Source of the DNA: Accumulibacter sp.
GTDB lineage: Bacteria; Pseudomonadota; Gammaproteobacteria; Burkholderiales; Rhodocyclaceae
Assembly (NCBI RefSeq): GCF_036625195.1
Contig: NZ_JAZKUG010000001.1
Location: 4,216,001 to 4,280,000 of the forward strand
Length of the DNA stretch: 64,000 nucleotides
Direction of reading: 5' to 3'
A model generated the notes under the pieces. The model made no database searches and was not told the origin of the DNA. It saw nothing but the letters and a program-made list of their open reading frames with translations. Shown here one piece after another: positions 26,101-36,900 of the stretch (position 1 is the first letter of the stretch; every line of letters starts with the position of its first letter). The position numbers and the translations under genes are program-made.

Positions 26101-26270
26101 CGAAACGCACGGTCAACCAGGGTCACCATGCCGTTGGTGAAGTAGTTCTCGTCGAAAAACTCGGAACCGTGAACCTGACCCTTGATGAACGTATCGAGGC
26201 TGAGCACCGTGGCCCGGCGGTCGGCGGCAAAGACGGAGGCTCGGGGATTGCAAAGAGTCTTGAGTGTCAT
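23136..26270 (-). CDS. DUF499 P-loop ATPase of a defence operon
   Basis: This 1044-residue protein is a DUF499-type AAA-like ATPase. The Walker A motif AMGGGKTHSM lies at about 74-83, and LVLFLDELPPYLEY provides Walker B. The long remainder includes an ADP/ATP sensor region and a C-terminal part with a chitobiase-like beta-sandwich (IRYSTDGSSPTSAGAATYDGPF). Related large ATPases (PglY/BrxC) are core parts of BREX. ATG at 26270 (MTLKTLCNPRASVF) is chosen; the open frame extends to 26381 but that part is not protein-like. It is the first gene of the operon. Confidence 0.85.
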   Translation of the reverse strand: MTLKTLCNPRASVFAADRRATVLSLDTFIKGQVHGSEFFDENYFTNGMVTLVDRAFRHLSGSGAGSSVFLLSQAMGGGKTHSMIGLGLLARDPELRRRVLGDKDPAPKLGRCRVVGFNGRNTDAAGGIWGSIAEQLGKAVQFARYVSPLLSAPGPEAWKQLLGGDPLVLFLDELPPYLEYAVTVPVGNGDLAVVTTTALGNLFVAVAEMDNVCLVLSDLAGSNFSLGQANLQAAFDRAVKGITSESRRIAVPITPVNPNGDELYHILRKRLFQNVAPQAESERVAAAYRDALREAVRMNLTSTTPESLYTRVIDAYPFHPDLRELVGKFKENEGFQQTRGVIRLMQMVVSDLWKSEKAAAKDLISPYDIDFNVDEIASEIRTINPSLSEAIAHDIAHGGDSEVEQIDLANGNADASEAARVILVASLSSTPGAIHGLREYQLVDCLQRPGRDLSTFKANVVDKLATRAWYLHNSADGRLFFKNQQNLAAKLRSTALSLHAETVDRMLRKHLEDYFAASLRDCYQVIKVLPPPDEVQVEQEKTTLVIVRPGGQANQLPISVDWQAWWGQQQYKNRVLFLTGSRDTFQKVLDSARQTRALQSIDDELRSENTPADDPQWRALDVLRDRVGLQFTAALKEAFDQIVYPSISSALRATGTDLAFAGNQSGEATIRRTLEGAQKFTTRIDDESFRTRAEVRLFGSAQSKVVLWSDFKRAAAVNTNWPLHKISALDDLKADCVRRGLWREEGNHIRRGPFPPPLPEVSLRELSVQEDGDGHTYLRIEPLHAPSLVYETGDSDPTSASSPVPTPSRFEAVGLRYRFLAFDPADMVRVSAVKEWTAKLRLKYQLHNRGSHHEVELLALPKANGVTIRYSTDGSSPTSAGAATYDGPFRVPANCRVVCAMAVSSAYDLNSETLRITIPQQGPAVRPPIDPGLPARWNQQTRLDDAGAVWDFIQRLAAASGVRAHDLSLTAESSDGQQNVDYSGALDGGYDADAARAVAEKLQEIVKDGSLRMTAGALSFPNGQALLDWLVATKQPFNVAKVSQ

Positions 26271-26483
26271 GGATCGTCGTCGAACGCGATTGAACGAAAG
26301 CTCGTCGAGGGAGGCAGAATGGGTCACAAGGTTAACAGACTCTTGACGGTGATGTGCTGTCATGGTGCACGCCCAGATCAAGTTCTCCGTGCGAGACCCT
26401 TGTATATCGTAGGATTATGAGCCGAGAGATCAGCGGGACCCGCTATCGCAGGGCAGGCGAGGTCAACAGGTCGACAAGAAAAA

Positions 26484-26510
26484 CCCCGCAAAACAGGGCG
26501 TTGAGCGGGG
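26484..26510 (-). terminator. Rho-independent terminator of the tRNA-Ser gene
   Basis: Read on the minus strand, CCCCGC pairs with GCGGGG and is followed by TTTTT (26479-26483). It lies 38 bases beyond the CCA end of the tRNA fragment, so it is the original terminator of that tRNA gene. It also separates the tRNA from the defence operon promoter region (26271-26480), in which no clear promoter was found. Confidence 0.8.
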
Positions 26511-26548
26511 TGTTCGTTGTTGCTGCAGCGAGTTTCCAGCCAGTGTCC

Positions 26549-26608
<60 letters not shown>

Positions 26609-26647
26609 TCTGGCAGAATTCAGCTTTCACGGGCTTTGCGCGACGAT

Positions 26648-26726
26648 TCGTTTCCGCAACAAAGCGCGTTCAGGCGGCCCGGAACGCCATGATTTCCGGG
26701 GGTGCGTGCCTAGGTTGCGGAAACGA
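26648..26726. repeat. 13-bp inverted repeat beside the tRNA fragment
   Basis: TCGTTTCCGCAAC (26648-26660) and GTTGCGGAAACGA (26714-26726) are perfect inverted copies 53 bases apart, within 120 bases of the tRNA fragment. Spacing and location fit arm-type integrase or excisionase sites, but no integrase is in the window to test this. Confidence 0.45.
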
Positions 26727-26824
26727 TTTTACAGATTTGGCATAGCCGCGCAAGACCACACTGCCAACCTCTTGACTTCGCCTCGCGTTTCGGTGCATGC
26801 TTCTGGCGTCGCTGCACATCAGCG

Positions 26825-27030
26825 ATGCGGGTTTGGAAGCCCGGGATTCGTAGGCGGACGAGCCGCCACCAGTGCGGTATTTTTTCGTCCGTCGCATGGC
26901 AAGCCCTATGGGCGGGCCGTGTGGGAGGGTGTGAGCCCTGCCGGTGCCTACGACCGGTCTTCCAACCCGCACGGTTCCGCCCACCCGTTTGGAAGCGGGG
27001 AAGCGGAAGACACAACGCTTCGTAGGAGTC
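26825..27030 (+). ncRNA. C4 antisense-RNA-like leader
   Basis: This untranslated stretch resembles the C4/immunity leader of P4- and P1-type phages and satellites. Shared landmarks in order are TTTGGAAGCCCGGGATT, the CGAGCCGCCACCAG segment, a run of T (TATTTTTTCG), CTGCCGGTGCCTACGACCGG and a second TTTGGAAGCGGGG copy. In those elements the C4 RNA pairs with the downstream leader and causes early termination or blocks translation. Here it stands directly upstream of a small gene with a strong ribosome site, the usual arrangement. Recognition is by eye; a covariance-model search would settle it. Confidence 0.6.
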
Positions 27031-27035
27031 CTGCC

Positions 27036-27350
27036 ATGAATGCCACCGCCACTGGCGCGTCCGCGCCGACCCGCAAGACCAAACCCCTCGCCTTCCGTCC
27101 CCGCCAGAAGTCCCCGATGCGCCGCCTGCCGTTCGTCGGCCGCGAGCACACCGCAGACCAGTCGTTCTCCATGTGGAACGTCCCCGCGAGCGGCGGCTAC
27201 TTCGGCGGCGGTCGGTGTCGGGGTCCACATCAAATCAACGTCGGCCGCCTGTCGAGCGCCAGCGAGATATCCCGCATCAACTCTTCGGCAACGGCATCCG
27301 GCATGTTGTCGTTGCGCGCTTCGACGGACACGGCTTGTAGCAGCGAGTAG
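27036..27350 (+). pseudogene. Truncated small protein gene downstream of C4-like leader
   Basis: ATG at 27036 follows AGGAG by eight bases. The first 58 or so codons (MNATATGASAPTRKTKPL, then SPMRRLPFVGREH and SFSMWNVPASGGYFGG) resemble a small-protein family that I recall as common on betaproteobacterial integrative elements and plasmids, function unknown. Full members continue for about 100 further residues. Here the similarity stops near 27212. The remaining frame to 27350 is antisense to a prophage gene and looks non-coding. The gene was therefore probably cut by the prophage border. Confidence 0.65.
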
Positions 27351-27478
27351 GCGCGGATGAGGAGTCTCCGCTGCAGCAGCACTTCAGCCTGCTGCGATTC
27401 TTGCGCGGCGACCCGGAACAACTCGTGATATGCCGCCGGCTCGTCCGGAGCGAGCCTGCTGCGTAGTTCCGTCGCCAT
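27230..27478 (-). CDS. Small phage protein, hypothetical
   Basis: This 82-residue, mostly helical protein is the last prophage gene. ATG at 27478 overlaps the stop of the preceding gene (ATGA), which fixes the start; the open frame upstream is a shadow. There is no membrane segment. Function is not recognised. Its position at the end of the late operon, behind a membrane protein gene, would suit a lysis or superinfection accessory, but this is only position-based. Confidence 0.6.
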   Translation of the reverse strand: MATELRSRLAPDEPAAYHELFRVAAQESQQAEVLLQRRLLIRAYSLLQAVSVEARNDNMPDAVAEELMRDISLALDRRPTLI

Positions 27479-27852
27479 CACTGCCCTCCGGCCTTCGCAG
27501 TCGGCTTGACCGACTTGTTGCTGCCGCCCACATCGCTGGCCTGCTGCCAGTCGATCACGTGATGCTGTCTCGGCTGCCGTCGATCCGGGATGTCCCCGTG
27601 CTCGAAGGCGCACCGGGTCTCCAGTTCCGTCATGCGCCTCTCCTGCGCCAGCGCGTAGCGCTCGAAACGCCGACTGTGCGTCTCGACCCGTTCTTCCAGT
27701 CGCTGCTCCAGGCCGACGATCGTCTCGGACAACTTGCCCACGGCGTTGACCAGAGCGCCGTGCTGCCGCTGGTTGTCGCGCAAGTACCAGCCGACCAGGC
27801 CGAACAAACCGGCCAGGATGTACGGCGTCAACTCGGCCATCAATGCGTTCAT
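27478..27852 (-). CDS. Single-span membrane protein with coiled coil, possible lysis or holin-like
   Basis: This 124-residue protein starts with a membrane span (LTPYILAGLFGLVGWYL, about residues 8-24), followed by a long helical segment of heptads (LSETIVGLEQRLEERVETHSRRFERYALAQERRMTELETRC) and a basic tail ending KSVKPTAKAGGQ. One N-terminal span plus a cytoplasmic or periplasmic coiled coil resembles some holin-accessory or spanin-type phage proteins, but no endolysin is next to it. The stop overlaps the next ATG. Confidence 0.6.
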   Translation of the reverse strand: MNALMAELTPYILAGLFGLVGWYLRDNQRQHGALVNAVGKLSETIVGLEQRLEERVETHSRRFERYALAQERRMTELETRCAFEHGDIPDRRQPRQHHVIDWQQASDVGGSNKSVKPTAKAGGQ

Positions 27853-27907
27853 GCGATTCCTTTCACGTGCGATCCATTACGGATACCAGTCTGCCGTTGA
27901 TCGTCGG

Positions 27908-30900
27908 TCATTGCATCCTCTCCGCTTGCCTGTTGAACCCGCGCATCACCGCCGCCATGCGCTCGTTGACCTCACGCGCCCTGCTGGCCGCATCGGGCTC
28001 GCCCCGGCTCAAGATGCCGCGACGAATCCCGCGCAGTTCGCGCACCTGACGCTCGGCGGCATTCCCGAGTGCCGCCAGTTCGAGAGCGTGCGGATGCTCT
28101 TGCAGGTAGGCAGCGATCCCGCCGCCGTCCTTCAGGCGCCCCTTGATCTCGCTTTCCGCGGCGTTCGCCTGCCGGATTCGCTCATAGAACGCTTCGCTCT
28201 GCCCGGATGTGCCGCCGGTGCTCCCGTACAGCCGACCGAGCAGCGGGATCCTGTACGGCGGCAGCTCCTCGCCGGTGAATGGCGCCGCCGCCGTGGCTGC
28301 CACCTTGCCCGCCTCGCGGCCGAGGCCTCCCGTCAACTGCCCGATCACGTAGTCGATCTGATCGGGGGTCGGTGACCACCCGCCAGGCGTGTACTCGGTG
28401 CCGCCGGTGATGGCGTTGATCGCCTCGGCAAAGCCCTTCGCCCAGGGCGTCGCAGAATCCTTCGCGCGCTGCGTCCCCGGTTTCTGGTCGAGGCTGTTGA
28501 AGTTCTCGATGTAGATCGGCTTCCCGGTCCAGTCCCTGTTCTGCGCCAGCGCCACGAACGGATCGAGAACCGTCGGCGCGGCGATCTGCAGCGCCGGCGC
28601 CGAGCCGCCCAGCGGGTTGAACGCATCCGCAAGAACGGTAGCGAGGCTCGCCATCTGCCTGCCAGCCGTCTTGTCCTTGTAGACCGCCATCTCGACGGCC
28701 AGGCGCCCGATGTTCGGCAGAAAGTGGAATCCGAGCGGCATCGGGATTGTGATGTACTTGCCCCTGCCGATCGGGATGATGAGCGAGCGCTCCTTGACGA
28801 ACTCCGGGATCTTGCTCCACTCGTCGTCTTCTCCGTCGCCACCCCCCATTGCTGCAATGCCCATCACGGTGCTGACTGCGCCGGCCAGCACGCCGCCAGC
28901 CATGATCTTCCGCCCGGCCGGCCCGGCCAGCGTCTGCGCCATGCGCGTCGTGCCCTGCACGGCGGCATTGAAGAAGGCGTACAGGGCGCCCAGCTCGCGC
29001 GTCTGCCGGCCCTTGCGGTTGAAGTTCACCGTCAGGTTCTTGGCGAGGCTCGCCGCGCGCTCCTTGGTCATTCCGCTATCCAAGCCAGCCTTGTACGCAG
29101 CGAGCCGGACGGCTGTTTCCATCGCCTCGTTGTAGTCGCTCAGCCACGAAGCGACCGCATGGAACGCCTTTCTTGCGCCGCCACGATCGAGAGCCTTCAT
29201 CTCCTCGAGAATGGTCTTGCTGCGATCTTCGGCGGTCAGGAATAGATCCCGGTATCCCGTCATGCCGCCGACCATGTTCAAGTCTTCCGAAAGCGCAGCC
29301 CACGGGCCTGTGGTTGGCAGCCGACCATAGTTCTTGAAGGATGCACTCAGGATTCTGAGAGAGTCTTTCAGCACTTGTCCCTGTTTGCCTGCAAGCTCGG
29401 TCGTGCTCAAGTTCAGCGCCCCAGCCTGCAGGTCGCGCATCATGTTGATGACGCCGAAGATCGGGTTGTACTGCGTGTTGATCGAGGCAAACCAGCGCGT
29501 CATCTTCCCAACGATCGGGATGATGTAGTGCAAGTCATCGACGTCGAGGTTCTTCAGCGCCTGCGCCATGCGCAGCGCCTGCGGGTTGTGCTCGTTCATC
29601 GTGATCGCCACGTCCTTGCCGGCAATCCGTAGCGTCACGACGTTCGGACGGCTCTTATACAGAGGATCCGGAACGGACTTCACGAAGCCGGTCGCCTTGT
29701 CGATCGTGTCGAGCATCGGCACGGCGCCGACCTTCCACACGTCCGGCAGCCGGTTCTGGCGCGCCATGAGGTACAGCTTGAGCATCACGCGGTTCTTCTC
29801 GCCGCGCGTCAACGCCGCCTCGCGTTGCATGGCGATGTGCCCGAGGATGTGCGTCACCTTCTGGTTGCTACCGGTGCGCCGCTTGGCAGCATCGCCCTTC
29901 ACGCTGAAGCCCTGCCCGACGGGATGGTTGGCGCTGTCCGGGTGCGCCTCGTCCCGGTGCAGGGGCACGTAGAACTGGTACGTCCGGCGCCAGGCATCGA
30001 GACTCGCCCCGCTCATCAGTCCGTAGTCGTCGAGGAGCTGCAGCGTGCCGGAGTTGATGTCATCCACCCTGGCGGCGAGCGCATCGAGATCCGCGCGCCG
30101 CTGCGGCGACAGCCCGGCCATGATCGCCGCCGCGGCTTGGTCCGTCATGCCGGAGAGTGAGCGGCGTTCCTGCTCGGTGCCGCTGAAGGCCTGCGCGCCA
30201 TTCCACTTCACCAGATCCCCGCGCGCGTCGTTCAGCGCCTGTTCGATCGCCTTCGTCGCCAAGCCGCGGGCCTGTGCAGTCTGAAGGTTCCGCTCGAGTC
30301 GGTGCACAACCGCCGCCGCCTTTCTCCGGCCTGCGTCGATCTCCGCCTGGTTCGGATTGCGCTTCGCCATCTCGGCGTTCGCCTCCGGGGCATGGCGAGC
30401 ATGGAGGAAGGATTCCAGTTCCTGCATGCCGACGCCGCGGGTCTTCATGTCGGCCAGGAGTGGCCGCAGCTCGGCCTTCAGGAAGTCCTGCGTCCGATGC
30501 GCCAGGCGCTTGTGATACAGTTCTTCGCCGAGGTAGGCATCGTTCAGGTCGGTGATCGTCCCGCCGATCTCCCGGATGTGATCCCGGATGCGGCGCAGGT
30601 CGACGTACTTGTCCTGCAGCTCGTAGATCAGCTTGTCGATCCGGCCCGGCGTCAGGAGCGCGGCGGCCTTGGCCTTGGCGGCTTGCCAGAGGTTGCCGGG
30701 AGACGCCGGCGGCGTGACGGCTGGCTGAGTGCCGGCGACGTTGAAGCGGATGTCGGGGTCGGTGGCGTCGAAGGTGCCGCGGTTGCCGGTGGCGGACTTG
30801 ATCTGCTCCGGCTCAAAAACAACAAGGTGTCTGCCCGTGCTGCCCGGGCCGTAGTGAAGAATCCCGTCGAACCCGGCCGCTTTCGCCCCGGCAGTTACGC

Positions 30901-33900
30901 TTCCCGCTTTCTTCTCCAAGGTGAGCAAAGGTGCGGCGTCTACCCGCCGTCCGACGTAACTCGATAGTTTCTCCGTCGCGCCTTGGCTGAGCGGCTGTGT
31001 GATGTCCAGCAGGTTTCTGCTGCGAACAAACAGCCGCATCTCTTCGGTTTGTCCGCTTGGCGACCAAGGCGCGTCCACAGAAAGGTAAATCCCCGGGCCC
31101 CATACCGCGCTTGTGCTCGCCTTGGTCTCGTCAAATACCGTCCAAAGCGCCTTTGTCGTGTGGGTTGCCTCCATCGGTTCCCCCGTCTCCGGATCAACCA
31201 CCTTCGAGACATTGCGGATGCCCGATGCGTCGTATAGAATGGGTTCGTCAGAGGTCGCCTTGACTTGAGACTGCTGGGAATTGGACCCGGCCGAGTTCTC
31301 AAGCCATTCGCGGCCTTTGCCTTTTTCGAGTCCGATCAGCAAACCGTCGTCGATCCAGTTCGCGATACTCGAATCGCGCTTCGGATGGATGCTGCGAATG
31401 TCGTTGATCTCCACTCCGTTCCGGGTTGCCTGCAGATCCATGACCACCACGATGTTCCCGTCTTCGTGACGGGCTTCCGTGACGACAACGCGATGGTCAG
31501 GGCCAGCTTTCGACTTGAAGATCGCCAGCGGAGCCTGGATGTTCATGGCGAGGTCGCGCAGATCTCCGAGGCCAACCTCATGCTTCTGCTTGACCGCCTT
31601 GGTGAGAACGCGCTGCGTCAAGTGAATCGGGGCGTCCGGAAAGCCGAACTGTTGCAGGATCGAACCCGGATGACCGATCTGGATGATCGTCCCGCTGGAG
31701 AGATTTCCTTTCTCCCACTTCTCGAGCTGATCGCTGACCCGCGCATTGTTCGCGCGAACCTCCCAATCTCCGAACCACGCCTTGAACGCCGGCGTCCGCA
31801 CCTGCACCCACTGCCGGTAGTTCAGCTTCGTCTGGCCCGCCGCCTTCGCCTTGTCGTATGCCGCGCGCCCGCCGACCTTGCGCTCGGTGGCGGCGAACTG
31901 GTCTTCGGTGTCGAGGTTGAACCGCACCGCCTCATCCGCCGCCCGGATCGCCGCGTTCTCCTGCATCAGCGCCACGCCCTCGCGCAGCGCACGATCGAGC
32001 GCCGTTTCCGATGGCTGCGTCCTGATGCCAACGATCCGCGCGACGATCCGCACGAACCACTGCCAGGCGTTCTTCAGCGCCGAGTTTGCCGGCGCCGGAA
32101 CGCCCTGCAGCGCATCCCGGAACTTCGGATTGCTGAACACCTCGGCGACGAACTCGTCAAGGTTGCGCATGCCGTATTGCCCGTCCAGCTTGCCCGACTT
32201 CTGCACGTGCTTGAACAGCGCCCGCATGCGCATCGCCGACACGCCGCCGACTGCAATCGCTTTCAGTGTTGCCGCATGGACCAGTTCGTGCAGCACATGC
32301 CGTTCTGCATCACGCGGCGTGAACAGCGCCACCTTGTCGGCCTTCGGACTGTAGGCCGCAGCGTACTTCTGCGCGTAGGACCGATTGCCGACTTGCCAGC
32401 CGCCCTGTGAGTCCGACGTGACGGCGGTCTGCAGCCCGGCCTTCTGCAGCGCGGTCGCCAACAACCTATTGAAGGGTCGCCGGCTGGCCTTGCTCAGGAA
32501 GGCGAGGATTTCCGCTGCGCCTTTGCCCTCGGAAGCCATGCCAAACACGGCGCGGTCGGCCGGCGAATAGCCGCTGGTTCCGTTGCGCGAGTACAGCGCG
32601 TCAGCAGGGTGATTGCGCCGCCACTGCTCGGCCAGTTTCTCGAACGCCGGGTAGTCGCGCACAGCCATCTCGTCGATACCGGCGAACCCGGCTGCTCGAG
32701 CACGATCGGACAGCCACCGCTCCTGTTGCGCCAAATCGTCCGCAAGCGTCTGGTCGCCGAGCGAGAACACAACCGCTCCCGGATTGATCCCAGGCTCTTT
32801 GCCTACCTGAGCCAGCGACGCCGGGTTCATTCCGCTGCCATAGACAATCACGTCCAGCAGCCTGACATCGACGTGGGACAGCGCTGTCTTCAGGTTGTTT
32901 TTCTGCCTTTCCGACAACTTGCCACCGGGGTCCGCGATGACTGCGCCCCGGGCATTCGCCTTGCTGGCCGCGCGGAACAGGCTCATGAGGCGGCCATGAA
33001 CGCGCATCGAGCCCATTTCTTCGCCGCTGAACGGGACGAAGGACGAGACTCCGTTTTGCGAATCCACGAATACCACGCCTGCGCGGTCGCCAGCGATCTG
33101 CGGGATGATCCTCATGGACTCTGCCGGGCCTTCGAGCTTTTCCACGTCGTCGCGCCGATCGATCAGCTCCCGATCAACAACGGGCACTTTGACCGGCGAG
33201 CGCTTCGTCACGCGCACTTCTCCGCCGCCGACGATTGTGTGGTCGTACTTCACGACGCCGGCACGACTTCCTGCGCCGGTCATGGCGAACAACCCGTGGT
33301 ACTGGATGCCGGAGCCGTCCAGCGCGTTCTGCAGGGCTTTGTCGAGACGGGTATCGTTTGCTGACAGCGCCGCCAGTCCGGACGGATGGTTATGTGCCGT
33401 CCAGAGGCTCTTCGCGCCATCGATGCGCGATAGCTCGCCGATCAGCGTGCTCAGCGGCGCGCCCACCGCTCCGACGTCGCCCTTGAACCCACCGATGATC
33501 GCCAGCGGTTTGCCGTCCTTGTCGGTAACGATGGCGTCGTAGTGCTCGACCGCCCAGCGCGGCAGGTACGCAAAAGCCTTTGCCGCGTCTTCCGTTGTGC
33601 GAATGCGCTCAACCGGAAGCTCGCGCTCTCCTACGGTGACGAGTTGCGTCGAGACGTAGTAGATCCCGGGGGTGTCTGGGGCTTGTCGGACGGCCAGTAC
33701 TCGGGCAGCGGGTCCGGCCGCAGCATGTGCGGGGCTTGTGGTGAGCGACTTTCGCCCTGGTACATCTGATCTTCCGGCATTGGATAGGGCGTGCTCTGTT
33801 CCGGCGAAGAGGTCACTGGTAGCGCCACGGAAAACATCCTTGGTGATCGAATCTGGTTCATTGACATTGTAGACCGCGCGCTCCTGCTCGGCTACGTTCG

Positions 33901-36900
33901 GCGGTCTGACGACATGCGCCATGCGGATGAAGAACCCGCCGTCCCTGGCCCACATGTACGGGTCAATCGACCTGGCCTGGTCCTTCGTCAGTCTCTTTGC
34001 GATGACTCCGAAGATGGTCTTTCCAGCCTTCGTGACATGCTCAACGCGGGGAGCATCCGTCAGGAGCTTCCGCGGGTCGCCGGGTTTCTCTGGTTCCTGT
34101 ATCGACTCGACGGTAGCCGGCGCCCCGGATGGCTGCACGATGCCTGCATCGTCCATCTTGCCGGCGTTGGCCGCCTTGGCGAAGTCGCGATCTGCCTCCC
34201 GCTTCTGTACGCGCGCCTTGTCTGCCGGCAGGGATCGGCCGACGACATCCATATTCTCGATACGCTCGAACAACTCCTTGACACTGGCGGCTTCGATCTC
34301 GCGCGAGTCTTGTGTCCGGAGTCCCTTCAGGCGCGATTGCTCGGTGATCTTGTCGATGATCACCACCCTGGTCTTGACACCGGTGCCGGCGCGCTCAAAC
34401 GTCACCCCGGGAAGCCCGATAGACGCCCGCAGGTATGCGGTCGGGGCGCTCTTGACCGTGGCCGTGCGCGCCCCTGTTGGCTGCACGGCCCTGATCTGAT
34501 CCGGGCGGTACCCGGTCGCCCACGCGTCTCCTTCGCGCTGCACGAACAACTTGCCTTCGCGGAAACCAGTCACTTTCCCGGTGACCGTGCTGGCACCAAG
34601 CACCCCGCCGGCAATGCCGGCCATTCCGGACACCTCGACGGTGGCCGTGTCGCCAAGGAACACGGCGCCGAATGTGCCCAGGTTGCTCGTGACGGGTTTC
34701 GCCTTGATCTGCTTGTCCCCGTGCAGCCAGTCGTCAAAGCGCTTGTTGGCAGAAGGTATGTCGGGGATCAAGGCAACCAGGCGCCCGCCGTCCGTGAGGT
34801 GCCCGAAAGCCTTGTCGAGGTGTTCGACCGCCATCTTTCCGCCAGTACCGAACGGCGGGTTCATCACGATCGCATCGTACTTGTTGATCGTGTCGTGGTT
34901 CTCGAAGCGATCGTTGACGAGTTTGGCGTCGGTCGCCAGGGTCAGGCGCGAAGCGAGTTCAAGCGACTGCTCGATGACCGTCCGATCGTTCTTGTCCGGG
35001 AACCAGCGCGCGATGGCACCATGGCCAGCGGAGGGCTCCAGAACGCGGTCGCCAGGCAGGATGCCGGCCCATTCCACCATCTTGAGCCCCAGGGGTTCGG
35101 GCGTGGCGTAGTAGTCCTCGCCCTCTGCGGCCTTGGTCCTGGCGGTCTTCTTCTGCTGCGCGAAGTAGAGCGATCGAGCGCGGTCCCATTCGGTGATCGC
35201 ACTCACCAGGTCGCGGTCGCCAACCTTTCCGCCCCTGCCGTCCGCTTCGCCTGGCTCGTAATCTGGATCGCTGTTCTCGAACGCCTGGATGAACGCCTCG
35301 CGCAACCCGCGCGCCTGCTCGCCCATCGCCAGGTTTTCCGCAGTGCCGGCGCGGCGGGCGATTTTCGACCCGAACGCATAACGCTCCCAGTTCGTGCCCG
35401 TATTGAAATACTGGAAGTTGGCGTCCGACTTCTGGCCTACCCGGTAGATGCGACCCTCTTGCTGAATGGCCTCGATCGGCGCCACCGGCAGGCCCAGGTT
35501 GATCACGACCCGTCCGTGCTTGCCTGTCGTGTCGTGCCCGGACCAGCCCGCATTGGCCGTTTTCTGCACCAGCAACAGGTTCGCTTCTGGCTTGGCATCG
35601 TCGTTGAAGTCGCGAATCGACTGGACGCGCGTCTTCTTGTACTGACCCATGCCGTTGTAGACGCCGGCGCCCGGGAAAGCCTGGAGCAGTGTCGTCAGCG
35701 GCGACCCGTACTGACTGAAGTCGATCGCCTGCAGCTCCGGGCGAGCGGCCATGAACTCCCGGATCAATTGCGAGCGCGGAACCCTCTCGGTCTTGATCTG
35801 GCCGTATGCCGCAGCCCCCTGCCCGCGAGCAGGCACGTCGACACCATCCTTCTCGACGTCGTAACCGGGCATCCTCTCGGCGGCCTCGGCTTGCTTCAGT
35901 TGCTCGCCGAGGTTGAAGACGTTGATACCGCCGCCGCTGTTGAAGTCGTAGAAGACGACGACCTTGCGCCCAAGGGCGTGATGTTTCTTGATGTACGGGA
36001 TGGCCGCGCGCGCCTTGATTGCCTCCAGCAGGCGTGAACGAGTCAGGTAGTCGAACTTCTCGTTGATGGCGTGATACAGGCTCCAGTACCGCCCGTTGTC
36101 CGTCTCGCGCAGCCACCGCAGGCCGTCGTCAATGGTTTGGCCGACGCCGCCCTGGATGAGGATGAACTTCCGCTCGTAGTCGTGATCGACGTCGAGCATG
36201 CGCGCCGACAGCACCCCCTCTTTGCGCAGCCAAGTGTTGAACTGGCGCTGCATCAGGTCGCTGTCTACTTCGGCCGGTGGTTGGGTCAGCTTCCCGTTGC
36301 GCATGCGCCAGCCGAAATGCTGCATCATGAACTTCTGGTACCCGCTCGGCGCGTTGTATCCGCGCCCGCTCACCTCGGGGAAGTCGTACAGGAAGCCCTC
36401 GCCCCATTGGATGCTCGGCTCGTAGGCAAACGGTGTCGCCGACAGGAACATCACGCGCGAGCGCTTCTCGCCCTGTCGCGCCATCACGTCGGCTTTGGTG
36501 CGCTCCAGAATGGCTCGCCACTCCTTGACATCAGCGTCGAGCTCCTTGCTCAGCGCGCCCACCCTCCTCTGTGCCGCCTCGAGCACTTGTTGCATTGTGT
36601 CGAGACTGGAAACGCTCCTCGTGATCGAATCGATCTCCTTTCTCGTGCGCTCGATGCGATCGACGAGACCCCGGTTCTGCATCTCGGCCCGCTGCAGCAC
36701 GCCGTCCGGGTGAAGACTCACCGCGCGCAAGGCGTGCAGCGCCAGCGTTGCTTCGGCGTCCTTGCCGAGCATGAGGAGATGCGCCTCATCGATCGCCACA
36801 AAGTCGTAGTCGCGCTTCGCGATTTCGTCGTTCTGGCCAAAGTTGGCGTAGGTCGTGATGGCGATCCCTGAGCCGGCATCCTTGGTATCGGTCAGAGGCT

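Noticed and set aside
15345..26270. Identification as BREX type 3 or DISARM
   Set aside because: Every gene in the operon was accounted for; there is no PglZ-type phosphatase, BrxL, BrxA or DrmA/DrmB.
26271..26480. Promoter for the defence operon
   Set aside because: AT-rich hexamers such as TATACA occur near 26400, but no convincing -35/-10 pair was found.
33791..36037. Plus-strand 748-codon frame opposite the giant polyvalent gene
   Set aside because: Antisense to the methylase and helicase domains. Very Arg/His/Val-skewed; long open shadow frames are common in GC-rich DNA.
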